Source: Hymenobacter fodinae | Lineage (GTDB): Bacteria > Bacteroidota > Bacteroidia > Cytophagales > Hymenobacteraceae | Assembly (NCBI RefSeq): GCF_004745825.1 | Contig: NZ_SRLA01000001.1 | Span: forward strand, 1,635,134-1,699,133 | Reading direction: 5' to 3' | DNA length: 64,000 nucleotides | Shown: positions 1 to 8,817 of the stretch, one piece after another | Position numbering within the stretch: position 1 is the first letter of the stretch | How the letters are laid out: each line of letters opens with the position of its first letter | The notes under the pieces: model-generated | Told to the model about the DNA's origin: nothing | The model's input: the letters and a program-made list of their open reading frames with translations, nothing else | Databases searched by the model: none | Program-made: the position numbers and the translations under genes

Positions 1-513
1 CAAAACCTGACCCTCACGGCCTCTGCCGCGGCCAATACGCTTACCTGGCAACCCAGCCCCGTGGCCTCTGATGGCGACGCGGCCGCCTACTACGTACTCT
101 ACCGTTTCGATAGCAACACCCAGCCCACCCCCGACGACCCACGCAATATTCTGGCCGTGCTGCGCCCTCAGTTGGGCCGCGGCTTGTTCTTCGCCGATAC
201 CACTGCCCGCCGCGGAGTGGCCTACGCCTACTACCTTACTGCCGTCGACCGCCTGCACAATGAAAGCTCGCCGGTGCGGGTGCTAAGTACTGGCCGCGCC
301 GCTGAAATTGTGGTGGCTCAAGCTCCTGCACCTGCTCCCGGCCCGTCGGCCCCAGCGCCCCAGCCTACGGTGCCCGCGCCCACCGTACCGGCTAGGCCAG
401 TGCCAACGCCCCGGCCCACGGTAAGTAGCACAGCTCCTACTAAGGTCAAGACAAAAACGAAGACCAAGCGCAAGCGGGGTGGCTTCTTTGACCGATTGTT
501 TGGCGGACGCTGA
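1..513 (+). CDS. C-terminal fragment of a secreted protein, probably a family-10-like glycosylhydrolase (5' end outside window)
   Basis: The reading frame is open from base 1, so the gene starts to the left of the window. About 100 residues resemble the end of a fibronectin-III-like or jelly-roll domain (WQPS near the start, YYVLYRF, then a YYLTAVDRLHNES strand). After this come a Pro/Ala-rich linker and a short basic tail rich in Lys-Thr that ends GGFFDRLFGGR. This arrangement is familiar from Bacteroidota lipoproteins annotated as family 10-like glycosylhydrolases (DUF187/GHL10). The catalytic part is not visible, so that assignment is an inference. A terminator follows 27 bases after the stop. 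Confidence 0.55.
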   Translation, partial: QNLTLTASAAANTLTWQPSPVASDGDAAAYYVLYRFDSNTQPTPDDPRNILAVLRPQLGRGLFFADTTARRGVAYAYYLTAVDRLHNESSPVRVLSTGRAAEIVVAQAPAPAPGPSAPAPQPTVPAPTVPARPVPTPRPTVSSTAPTKVKTKTKTKRKRGGFFDRLFGGR

Positions 514-920
514 GCTTAGTTTTCCTGCTACACTCTTTAACAGGTGGCTTATCTAGGCCACCTGTTTTAGTAAATGCAGAACTAGATAGGCTGGGGCTGC
601 ACTGAAAATGCCAGAAAGCTTAGCAGCCTGAAGTAAATATTTTGTGTAAGATTTTATGGTTTTTCTTCAACAAAAGAAGAAAAGTACGCCTCAGTATTTA
701 GTACTACTCTTCCAGCAGTTTGTAAAAATATATGCCCCGAATCTAGGGGTTTGTACGGAGTAAAAAGCTGCCAAAATGGCTGTAAGCTCCACAATACGGA
801 GTAAGCAAGTAGCCTATTGTCCCTCAGCTTTCAGGTCAACATATGGTTCAGGTCCTGCGTAAATCTAACTCGTCGGTATTTTAATTATTCCGATGGTTTT
901 ATTACTGCAAGACCTGAAAC
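514..920. other. 407-bp intergenic region, AT-rich, upstream of the gntA-like operon
   Basis: Apart from the terminator at 541-568, this stretch shows no convincing gene. It is clearly more AT-rich than the coding DNA around it and presumably carries the promoter of the gene at 921. I could not find a perfect TAnnTTTG box in it. Confidence 0.5.
541..568 (+). terminator. Intrinsic terminator after the first gene
   Basis: An 8-bp perfect stem (CAGGTGGC at 541-548 with GCCACCTG at 557-564) is followed by TTTT. The right arm and loop contain CTAGGCCA, the octamer that is strongly over-represented in this window. Confidence 0.7.
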
Positions 921-1613
921 ATGATTGACATTCAAGATGATATATATAGTAGTGAATATCTTTCTTTTATAAAAAAGAAGGAATTCCCCTGCGTAGCGGC
1001 CAAAACGGCCCTTACCTTCCAGCAGATCAAATGCCTGGTAGTTGACCACTTAGCTTGCCCTAAAGACGACGCGGCCATTCTGGAGTTTGTGTATGATTTC
1101 GTGGATACCTACCGGCAGTCGGAAAAGCTCTACCATAGTGCGGCCGTTATCTTCAAGGGGCCTGAGGCACCCAACGAGGCTATGTTTGAAGAGCTGTTCT
1201 GGCAGCGCCTACAGTCCCTTTCCAACCTAGACGCCCAGCACTACGGGTACGACCGCCGAGTAGTGGCCGACCCCTCTTCACCAGACTTTAGCTTCAGCCT
1301 GAAAGAGGAAGCGTTTTTTGTGATTGGGCTGCATCCCGGCAGCTCCCGGGCAGCGCGCCAATTTGCGTATCCCACCATGGTGTTTAACCCGCACGCTCAG
1401 TTTGAGCAAATCCGCAACAACGACCGCTACAATAGCATCCGCGACACCATCCGAACCCGCGACGTGGCCTACTCGGGCTCCATCAACCCCATGCTTCAGG
1501 ACTACGGCGAGGCATCCGAAGCCTACCAGTACAGTGGAAAAGCGTATGACGAAACCTGGAAGTGTCCTTTCTTAAGCCAACATGGAGCCATTAACCATCA
1601 TTCCGCCGCGTAG
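921..1613 (+). CDS. GntA-like / YqcI-YcgG family heme-dependent guanidine N-hydroxylase
   Basis: The 230-residue product matches the YqcI/YcgG family in length and motifs: an N-terminal FPCVAAK segment, an FWQRLQSL segment near residue 93, a FFVIGLHPGSSR motif near residues 133-145 and an NPHAQFEQ motif. The characterised member GntA is a heme enzyme that N-hydroxylates a guanidino group during guanitoxin biosynthesis. Other members may act on arginine or related guanidines. No signal peptide is present, so it is cytoplasmic. Its 3' end overlaps the next gene by 32 bases, which implies a two-gene operon. The family call is firm; the substrate here is unknown. Confidence 0.85.
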   Translation: MIDIQDDIYSSEYLSFIKKKEFPCVAAKTALTFQQIKCLVVDHLACPKDDAAILEFVYDFVDTYRQSEKLYHSAAVIFKGPEAPNEAMFEELFWQRLQSLSNLDAQHYGYDRRVVADPSSPDFSFSLKEEAFFVIGLHPGSSRAARQFAYPTMVFNPHAQFEQIRNNDRYNSIRDTIRTRDVAYSGSINPMLQDYGEASEAYQYSGKAYDETWKCPFLSQHGAINHHSAA

Positions 1614-2172
1614 CGGCACCGCCTTTATCCTGCGTAAGGGGCAGAAGCTGAAAGTAGTAGATATTGAGGGCGAGCAGGTTTCAGACTTCGTGTGCTATAA
1701 CCTCGATGACCGGGCCGAGTACCTTTCCTCGGGGCGTACCATTGATTACGCTGAGACCATCTTCCTAACCAAGGGCCACCCATTCTACTCCAACCGCAGC
1801 AACATTATGTTTGAACTGGTGGAGGACACCGTGGGCCGTCACGATTTTTTGCTGACTCCCTGCAGCGCCGATACTTTTCGCATCATCTACGGCCACACGC
1901 ACCCGCACCGCGGCTGTTTCGGTAACCTCTGCGAAGCCTTAAAGGAATACGGCATCAGCCCCGACGCCATTCCAATCTGTTTTAACATCTTCATGCACGT
2001 AACCGTGAATGGCGAAACCGGCCGAATAGATGTACTGCCGCCCAAAAGCAAAGCCGGTGACTATGTTATCCTGGAAGCCAAAACAGACCTTCTCATCGGT
2101 ATGACGGCCTGTTCGGCAGAAATGTCGAATAACTACTCGTTTAAGCCCATCGGCTACCAGATTCTAGACTAG
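1582..2172 (+). CDS. DUF1989 (urea carboxylase-associated / carboxyguanidine deiminase-like) protein
   Basis: The 196-residue protein belongs to DUF1989, the family of the urea-carboxylase-associated proteins. Some of these are now known to be subunits of carboxyguanidine deiminase in guanidine breakdown. Visible family features are the early GEQVSDFVCYN segment, SSGRTIDYAETIFLTKGHPFYSN, the Cys/His-rich stretch around residues 93-117 (TPCSADTF, YGHTHPHRGCFGNL) and the late MTACSAEMSNN segment. The Cys and His residues are consistent with metal binding. The start overlaps the upstream GntA-like gene out of frame, so translation is probably coupled. A role on a guanidine or N-hydroxyguanidine compound is inferred from this pairing. 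Confidence 0.85.
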   Translation: MEPLTIIPPRSGTAFILRKGQKLKVVDIEGEQVSDFVCYNLDDRAEYLSSGRTIDYAETIFLTKGHPFYSNRSNIMFELVEDTVGRHDFLLTPCSADTFRIIYGHTHPHRGCFGNLCEALKEYGISPDAIPICFNIFMHVTVNGETGRIDVLPPKSKAGDYVILEAKTDLLIGMTACSAEMSNNYSFKPIGYQILD

Positions 2173-2231
2173 CTGACACCTACAGCCACAGGTACTGGCC
2201 TAGCGCGAACTTGTTAGCCTACTGGTCATTA

Positions 2232-2266
2232 AAAAAGCTCCTCTCAATTGCTGAGAGGAGCTTTTT
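2232..2266. terminator. Bidirectional intrinsic terminator
   Basis: A perfect 15-bp stem (AAAAAGCTCCTCTCA with its complement) has a 5-base loop and A/T tracts on both sides. It lies between the convergent DUF1989 gene and the SusCD-operon lipoprotein. Confidence 0.9.
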
Positions 2267-2290
2267 GCGTTTTAAGCGTAGCCTAGTGGC

Positions 2291-3580
2291 CTAGAGCGAC
2301 TTTACAGCTAGTGTTACGGTCACGTCGCTAGCGGAGGTACGGTTGATGCCCGTAACTGTGAAGATGGCGTACTGGTCGGCGTTACGTAGTCGGGCTATGT
2401 ACACGCTGCCTACGGCCACGTTGTCGAGGGTGGTGAGCTGGCTGGCGGCGGCAGTGGTTTGGTACACCTGCCGGATGCTGTTCAGCGTGGCCGCATTATA
2501 CACTGCCGCGGTGGTAGCCGCAAACTTGGTAGTGTTGAGGGCCTTCAGCTGCACGGCATTGCTAGCGGTGCTGCTAATGCTTACGTCCTTGCTGGTAGCG
2601 GCGCCTGCTGCCGGCACAGCGGCAAACGTCGTCAGGTCGTAAGCTGCTAAGTCGCCGCCAGTGGTACCGGCATACGTGAGTGTAACAGTAGTAGCAGTGG
2701 CTAGGCCAGTAGCGGTGCCCGGCGTGATGGCCGCGGCAGTAGCTGTAGCCGTCCGGACGCTGGGTGCAGCGGGAGGCGTCGTGTTCTGGTAGCGCGACTT
2801 TGCCTCAAATCGGTACTGCACGGTTTGGCCGCTGCTGCCGGCCGGAATGGTCACATCTACGTTCACGGCTGTTTGCGCGCCAGTTTGGGCGGCAGTGCCA
2901 GCCGGAAGGCGTACGGCCCGCTGCGCCCGGCGTTCAGCGGCATTACCCACTTTCACGTAGGTCACCAAGCTGTCGAGGTCCTTATAGAGCGTGCCGGTGG
3001 ATGTAAGGGCCGAGGCGGTATTAATACCGCCCTCGTTCAGCAGCACGTTGTAGCGTACCACGTCGCCGGGCACGGGAGTAGCACCGGTCGGGGCCGTTAC
3101 GTTGGTTACCGTATTTACCTTAATCGTCGGCGTAGACTCGGCAAGGCGGAAGTTAAAGGACCGGGTTTTCGTCTGAGAATTCTCCGACACTACCACGGCA
3201 TCCACGCGCACGTTGGCCTTGTTCTGGCCGGCTGGCACTACAAAGTTTACCACCAGCGTATCGGCATTTTTGCGCTTGGAAAAGGCCGGGCGGTACGGAA
3301 TGGTTTGGGCCAGCGTTGAGTCGCGGGAGGGCTCTACTTTCTGCAGAATGCGAATTTCACGAATGGGAGCCGTTTGCTGGGCGAACTGCAGCTCAAACTG
3401 CACCACTTCACCCGTCGCGTACTTCGTGATGGTGGGCAGGGCGTTGGAGAGGAACGTGGGGTACTGGGGGCCTATTTCGTCGTAATAGGTATCAATTTCT
3501 TTCTCGCAGCTGGCTAGGCCTAGGCCACCGACTACGGCCAGTAGGCCCGGAACCAAGCGGCGGAGTGTGCTATATTTCAT
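2291..3580 (-). CDS. Lipoprotein, third gene of the SusC/SusD operon
   Basis: The N-terminus MKYSTLRRLVPGLLAVV...LASC is a signal peptide with a lipobox, so the mature 429-residue precursor should be lipid-anchored. The rest is rich in Thr, Ala and Val with alternating beta-strand patterns, compatible with two or three Ig-like modules. I do not recognise a named domain. It follows the SusD-like gene by 48 bases, a position often held by a surface substrate-binding lipoprotein. That role is inferred from place only. The Ala/Thr-rich second half (residues about 270-370) is close to low complexity. Confidence 0.7.
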   Translation of the reverse strand: MKYSTLRRLVPGLLAVVGGLGLASCEKEIDTYYDEIGPQYPTFLSNALPTITKYATGEVVQFELQFAQQTAPIREIRILQKVEPSRDSTLAQTIPYRPAFSKRKNADTLVVNFVVPAGQNKANVRVDAVVVSENSQTKTRSFNFRLAESTPTIKVNTVTNVTAPTGATPVPGDVVRYNVLLNEGGINTASALTSTGTLYKDLDSLVTYVKVGNAAERRAQRAVRLPAGTAAQTGAQTAVNVDVTIPAGSSGQTVQYRFEAKSRYQNTTPPAAPSVRTATATAAAITPGTATGLATATTVTLTYAGTTGGDLAAYDLTTFAAVPAAGAATSKDVSISSTASNAVQLKALNTTKFAATTAAVYNAATLNSIRQVYQTTAAASQLTTLDNVAVGSVYIARLRNADQYAIFTVTGINRTSASDVTVTLAVKSL

Positions 3581-3628
3581 GGAGAGGGTCCGTTAAAAAG
3601 TCAGGAATACGCGCGAAGGCTAGGCTAC

Positions 3629-5194
3629 TTAGGGACGGTCCCACCACAGCGGTTTCGTGATGTAGTCGTCGTTGTTGGTAGCATTCACATCAGAGAAGAC
3701 CTTGCTCACCGCTTGCGGGTTGTAGAGCACCTCCGTGCCGCCTGGTAGCATTCGGCGGGGCCAACGGTCCTTGAAATCGGGCTTGGCCGCCAGCACTGCG
3801 TTAGCGTTGGCTGGGTACTTCAGGTTCACGTAAATCTCCGGGCTGAAATCGTAACGGCGCAGGTCTGACCACGACTCCGGGTTTAGGAACATGGCAATGT
3901 ATTTCTGCTCCATGATGCGCTTGAGGCTCAGCTCGCTGGTGTTCTGCGCCACGGCCGCGCTGCCGAGGTAGGCGTCAACCTGAGCAGTCGTCAGTACCGG
4001 GAACGTAACGGCTGGGTTACCGTTGGAGCCACCCGCACCAATCTTGAGCATGTGCGCCCGAACACCATCACGGTACGCCTTCAGGGCCCGATCGAGGTTG
4101 CCAGCCTTAAAGGCAGCTTCGGCCTCAATAAACTTCAGCTCATGGAAGCTCAGCACTTCAAAGTAGCCCAGGTCGCGGGCATACCAGGAGCTGTAGAAAT
4201 CGGTGAAGCCGTTTACAATGTTGGTGGTGGCAGACTGGGTCACGCCGGGGTCGTTGCCGGTGCTGGTGGCCGTGGCCATAATGGTCAGGCGAGGGTCTAC
4301 CACGCCGGGGTAGGCAGCGCCGGCCACGTTACCGTTCAGGTACTTAATGATGTTGGTGGAGAAAGTAGCCGTTGGGTAGTTGTTGCGCGTAGTCCCGAAA
4401 ATATTCGTTGTGCTGGCCAGCGGTGCTACAGCTACTTGGTACTGGAGCTGGGCATCGTCGGCAGAACTGGTCATGCCATTGTCTACCAGCGTCAGAATCT
4501 GCTGCGGGTTGTAGCTGCTCTTCTTGCTCAGGTGATTAAGCTGCCGTGCCTTGAGGCTGTTGGCAAACTTAATCCACTTAGTAAGGTCGCCCTTGAAGAG
4601 GATGTCACCGGAAATGCTGGGGGAAGTGATGTACAGCGGCCGGAACTCCTGCGCCACCGGAGTTTTCATCAGCTCAATTCCCTCGTCGCAGAGCGTGAGA
4701 ATGTTCTGGTAGATCTGCTCCTGGGGGTCGTATTTGGGCGTGTAGTTGGCGGCACCTTGGTAAGCCTCCGAATACGGAATATCTCCCAGCATATCGGTGG
4801 CGTGCGCCAGCAGCATGGCCTGGATAATTTTGCCCGCGCCAATGTAGTGCGGCGAGCCTTCCTGCTGGGCGGCGGCCGTCATGGTCGGGATGTTACCGCC
4901 GGAGTAATAGTAGGTGTAGTTGAACAGGTTGGTGCTGTTGGCATTGGTCAGCACAAACTGGTCGGTGCTGGCAGCCGGAGTTTTGCGCACCGTGTACTGC
5001 GTGATGTACGTGGTGGTAAGCGAGGTGAACATTTGCGTTTGCACGGCCTGCGAAATAATGCCAGGCAGCAAAAAGTTCGGCGTGGAGGTAGTAGGATTAT
5101 TAGGGTCGGTATTGGTGTCCAGGAAACTTTCGCAGGACGTAAGCGTGGCTCCACTTCCGAGAAGCAGGCCTAGAAAAAGAAGATATCGTTTCAT
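3629..5194 (-). CDS. SusD/RagB-family outer-membrane lipoprotein (SusD-like_2 type)
   Basis: The 521-residue protein starts MKRYLLFLGLLLGSGATLTSC, a lipoprotein signal, followed by ESFLDTNTDPNNPT, a hallmark of the SusD-like_2 branch. TPR-like helices are suggested by segments such as GAGKIIQAMLLAHATDMLGDIPYSEA and FHELKFIEAEAAFKAGNLDRALKAY. It should sit on the cell surface as the lid over the SusC barrel encoded next upstream. I use the ATG at 5194; a TTG two codons earlier is less likely. No glycosidase or peptidase is adjacent, so the imported substrate (glycan or peptide) is unknown. Confidence 0.93.
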   Translation of the reverse strand: MKRYLLFLGLLLGSGATLTSCESFLDTNTDPNNPTTSTPNFLLPGIISQAVQTQMFTSLTTTYITQYTVRKTPAASTDQFVLTNANSTNLFNYTYYYSGGNIPTMTAAAQQEGSPHYIGAGKIIQAMLLAHATDMLGDIPYSEAYQGAANYTPKYDPQEQIYQNILTLCDEGIELMKTPVAQEFRPLYITSPSISGDILFKGDLTKWIKFANSLKARQLNHLSKKSSYNPQQILTLVDNGMTSSADDAQLQYQVAVAPLASTTNIFGTTRNNYPTATFSTNIIKYLNGNVAGAAYPGVVDPRLTIMATATSTGNDPGVTQSATTNIVNGFTDFYSSWYARDLGYFEVLSFHELKFIEAEAAFKAGNLDRALKAYRDGVRAHMLKIGAGGSNGNPAVTFPVLTTAQVDAYLGSAAVAQNTSELSLKRIMEQKYIAMFLNPESWSDLRRYDFSPEIYVNLKYPANANAVLAAKPDFKDRWPRRMLPGGTEVLYNPQAVSKVFSDVNATNNDDYITKPLWWDRP

Positions 5195-5312
5195 GTACAA
5201 AGTCTGTTTATTGTCAATTGCTGACGGCTGAGTGAGAGCCAGGAAGGATCTGAAACTGATGCAGTATGCCCCAGAAACCGGCCCCGCTCACCCAGCGTTC
5301 AGCAGTTGAGTG

Positions 5313-8300
5313 CTAGAATTTCACGCGTACGCTCATGTCCACGCCACGCGTGCCGGGCACGCTGCCATAGTCGAAGCCGCTGGAACCGCCGCCGCGCACA
5401 CCCGCACCAGCCGCCGATGTTTCCGGATCGACGCCGCTGTATTTAGTGAGCAGCACCAGGTTCCGGCCCGTTACTGCCAGCTCCACCCCTTGCACGGTTT
5501 TGGAATTGCTGAACAGGGTAGTGGGTAGGTTGTAGGTCAGCGTAACGTAGCGCAGACGCGACCAAGAGCCGTCTTCAATGAAAGGCGTGCCGATGGCCCC
5601 TAGGATATTCTGATAGTAGGCTTGGGTAACTTCCACGGGCCGGGTGTTCGGCACATATGAGCCATCAGCCTGCGCCACTACGCCTGAGAATACTACTTGC
5701 TTGTAGCGGTCGAGGGTCCGCTCGCTTAGGCCCTGGCGGGTCGCAAACCAGTCGTTTCCGTTTACCACTTTGCCGCCCTTACGGAAGTCAAGCAGGAAGG
5801 CCAACGACAGATCTTTGTAGCGGAAGTTGTTGGTCACCTGCACAGTATAGTCAGGGGCGCGGTTGCCTGCGTACACGAAGGTACTAGTGTTGATCAGCGG
5901 ATACCCCGTGGTAGCGTTAATCAGGATTTGCCCATCGGGGGCGCGCTGAAAGTCAAGGGAGCTGATGGAAGAAATTGGCTTGCCAGGGAAGGCACCACCG
6001 CGTGCTACGTCAATGATAAAGGCATCCGACTGGTACACTTCCGTCAGGAAGCCGGGCAGCTTGGTAGCCTTGTTACGGTTGGCGTAGAAGTTGGCGTTGA
6101 TATCCCAGTTGAAACCGGTAGAGCTTTGCACGGGCGTACCACGCAGGGCCACTTCAATACCCTTGTTGGTAACTGTACCGCCATTGATGTACTGCAGAAT
6201 AAAGCCCGTGGCTTGGCTTACGCGAGGAGCAATCAGCTGGTCGCGGGTGTCTTGCTGGTAGATATTAGCTTCCAGGCCTAGACGGTTGCGCAGGAACTGC
6301 AAGTCGATGCCCACTTCGTAGGCGCGGGTGCGCTCTGGCACCAGCAAGCGGTTGGAGCCGTAGAAGCCGTTACGAAAACCGCCCCCAATGTAGGTGGCCT
6401 GAGCCAGCGGCGAGTCAACGCGGTAAGGGCCGGTGTCTTTGCCCACTTCGGCTACCGAGCCCCGAATCTTACCGTAGTTCAGCCAAGGGTTCTGGTCGAG
6501 GCCAAACAGCTTGGTGAACTGCCAGCCCAGCGCCACGGAGCCATAGCCGAACGTGCGGCCGAAGTTCTTGTTTTCACCTGGCCTAGGCAAGGTAGAAGAC
6601 TGGTCGATCCGGCCGTTCAACTCCACATTCACCTGCTGAAATAGATTCACGTTGAGGCGCGCGAAGTTACCAATCAGTCGCCGCTCAGTATTAGTGATGA
6701 GCGTGTTGCGGTTGACGGTGTTGTTGATGGATGGAATGGCCGGGAACGGGTTCAGGAAAATCAGACCCAGGTTGTCGGTGACTTCGGCCCGGCTCATTTC
6801 TACCGTGTTACCCAGTACCAGCGAGCCATTCACGTTTTCGTTCAGCTCGTGCTTCAGCGTCACCAGGAAGTTGGAGGTGAGCAGGCGGTTTAGGGTAGCC
6901 GTTTCACCCACGCCCCCGTCTTGGTTACTAGCCTGCGAAGTGCCCACCGCCCGAATGGAGCGGTCTTTCTGCACGTAGAAGTCGGTGCCGATATTGTAGC
7001 TCAGGCCCAACCACTTGTACAGGTCCAGTGTGGTCTGCACGTTGCCGATAAAGCGGTTGGTGCGCGTGGTTTGCGGGTTGCGGTATACCGTGAAGTAGGG
7101 GTTATCGGCGTCGTTGGCCGAGGTGCCCGTGCCCAGCAGGCGGCGGCGGGTGCCATCGGGGTTGAGGTAGTTGCGGGCATCGTCATTACGGGGCCAGCTT
7201 AGTAAGCTAACCAAGTAGCCGCCCGTGCTGGCAAACAGGCCAGGGCCTTGCAGCGGGGTGCGGCCCCCCACGTTCAGGTACTGAGCCGAGCCCGTTACGC
7301 TGAGCTTTTCCGTGAGCTTGGAGGTACCCGAGAGGCGTAGCGTGGTTTTATCGTAGAGGCTGGTGGGCGCCACGCCCGAAACATCGGTGCGGGAGCCAGA
7401 AAACAGGAACGTGCTCCGGTCGGTGCCCCCCGACATGGTCAGGTAGTGCTGCCAGCTCTTGCCGGTCTGGAAGAAGTCGCCCAAGTTGTCGTACGCCTGC
7501 TCGCCGGGCTGAAAACGCGGCCCGAAGGAGTTGCGGGTAGTGGCGTCAAACACGCCGTTGGCGCCCTGCTTGTACTGGTCCTGAAGCTTGGGGAGGCGGT
7601 TCACCTCGTCTACTGAGAACTGCGTGCGGTAGGTGATAGTAGCCCGGCCTGCCGCGCCTTTCTTGGTAGTGATAATTACGGCTCCGTTTGCGGCGCGCAG
7701 ACCATAAATAGCTGCCGCGGCCGGCCCCTTCAGCACCGTCATGCTCTGAATGTCCTCGGGGTTCAAGTCGCCGGCGCGGTTCTGGTTGGCCGTAGAGCGA
7801 CCCAGCAAGCCGTTGAAGCCCGAGCCGCCCCCCGGCGCTGTGCTTTCCACGAATGAGTTGTTGTCCATGATGATGCCATCCACCACAAACAAGGGCTGGT
7901 TGTTGCCATCGAGGGAGTTACCGCCCCGGATTACAATGGCCGCGCCTTCGCCGGGTGCCCCGCCCGAGCTGGTAATCTGCACACCCGCTACTTTGCCCTG
8001 CAAGGCATTCACGATGTTAGTCTGGCGAGTCTCTACCAGTTCAGAACCCTGCACCTGAGGGGCACTGTAGTTTAGGTCGGTACGCTCCTGCTTGATGCCG
8101 TAGCCCGTTACTACTACCTCATTGAGGCTCTTAGAGTCGGGGGCGAGGCTGATATTGGCGGAGGGGGAGTTGCCCAGGCGATACTCCTGGCTGGTGTAGC
8201 CAATGAAGCTAAACACCAGGGTGCTGCCTTCCGGCACGTTAGGCAGGGAGTAGCGACCTTCCCCGTCGGTTTGGGTACCGAGGGTGGTACCTTTCACCAA

Positions 8301-8444
8301 GACGTTGACACCGGGCAGCGGCTGCTGGTCGTTGGCACCGGTAACCACGCCAGTTATGGTGCGAGTAGCAGCCGTTTGGGCGTAGCTCGGCGGGGAAGCC
8401 AGCAGCACCCCTAGGGCCAGCGGAGACCATAGAAGTTTTTTCAT
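5313..8444 (-). CDS. SusC/RagA-family TonB-linked outer-membrane transporter
   Basis: The 1043-residue protein has a signal peptide ending near SYAQ. It then has a CarboxypepD_reg-like domain (ITGVVTGANDQQPLPGVNVLVKG), the TonB-box-like LNEVVVTGYG, a plug with VVDGIIMD and the GPAAAAIYGLRAANGAVIITTK motif, and a long beta-barrel ending in an aromatic-rich strand with C-terminal Phe. It forms the TonB-driven channel that works with the downstream SusD-like protein. The start at 8444 (MKKLLWSP) gives a clean signal peptide; the frame stays open 24 codons further upstream without one. It lacks an STN domain, so no anti-sigma signalling role is visible. Confidence 0.95.
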   Translation of the reverse strand: MKKLLWSPLALGVLLASPPSYAQTAATRTITGVVTGANDQQPLPGVNVLVKGTTLGTQTDGEGRYSLPNVPEGSTLVFSFIGYTSQEYRLGNSPSANISLAPDSKSLNEVVVTGYGIKQERTDLNYSAPQVQGSELVETRQTNIVNALQGKVAGVQITSSGGAPGEGAAIVIRGGNSLDGNNQPLFVVDGIIMDNNSFVESTAPGGGSGFNGLLGRSTANQNRAGDLNPEDIQSMTVLKGPAAAAIYGLRAANGAVIITTKKGAAGRATITYRTQFSVDEVNRLPKLQDQYKQGANGVFDATTRNSFGPRFQPGEQAYDNLGDFFQTGKSWQHYLTMSGGTDRSTFLFSGSRTDVSGVAPTSLYDKTTLRLSGTSKLTEKLSVTGSAQYLNVGGRTPLQGPGLFASTGGYLVSLLSWPRNDDARNYLNPDGTRRRLLGTGTSANDADNPYFTVYRNPQTTRTNRFIGNVQTTLDLYKWLGLSYNIGTDFYVQKDRSIRAVGTSQASNQDGGVGETATLNRLLTSNFLVTLKHELNENVNGSLVLGNTVEMSRAEVTDNLGLIFLNPFPAIPSINNTVNRNTLITNTERRLIGNFARLNVNLFQQVNVELNGRIDQSSTLPRPGENKNFGRTFGYGSVALGWQFTKLFGLDQNPWLNYGKIRGSVAEVGKDTGPYRVDSPLAQATYIGGGFRNGFYGSNRLLVPERTRAYEVGIDLQFLRNRLGLEANIYQQDTRDQLIAPRVSQATGFILQYINGGTVTNKGIEVALRGTPVQSSTGFNWDINANFYANRNKATKLPGFLTEVYQSDAFIIDVARGGAFPGKPISSISSLDFQRAPDGQILINATTGYPLINTSTFVYAGNRAPDYTVQVTNNFRYKDLSLAFLLDFRKGGKVVNGNDWFATRQGLSERTLDRYKQVVFSGVVAQADGSYVPNTRPVEVTQAYYQNILGAIGTPFIEDGSWSRLRYVTLTYNLPTTLFSNSKTVQGVELAVTGRNLVLLTKYSGVDPETSAAGAGVRGGGSSGFDYGSVPGTRGVDMSVRVKF

Positions 8445-8817
8445 AAAGAGTGAGTGAGAGATGAGTGGGGATGAGGGGGCCCCGGCGGGAGCAGGACGCC
8501 GAGAAACACTAATCAAAAACAGCCTGTCGGGGGCAGGCTGAAAAGAAAGGAAAAACTAAAAGACGTAAAAAATGAAACTGAACGACCGAAAAAAGTACCC
8601 AACTCGGGTAAGGACGGCCAGTTTTATTGAAAAAATTGAAAAAAAGTGCTGCTAAAGCTAGCAGGCACAAATTCAGCAATCAACTATATAGAGGTTTCTC
8701 TAGCTTGCCCCGCGCACTTTGAATGCTCATTGTAAAGCCTCAACTTACCCGCTAGCATCTAGCACCACACCTGAGCTTTGTTGCCCTAAGCTACTGTTAT
8801 CTCATTAAATTTCTTAC
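8445..8817. other. 373-bp divergent promoter region between susC and the acyltransferase gene
   Basis: This A/T-rich spacer separates two divergent genes and must carry both promoters. On the plus strand TTTG at 8777-8780 and TATCTCAT at 8798-8805 form a weak match to the Bacteroidota -33/-7 pattern ahead of 8818. I see no RNA gene or repeat here. Confidence 0.4.

Noticed and set aside
4052..5173. Plus-strand ORF of 373 codons across the SusD-like gene
   Set aside because: The opposite strand encodes a full SusD-like lipoprotein with family motifs. The plus-strand product matches no family and has skewed composition typical of an antisense shadow.
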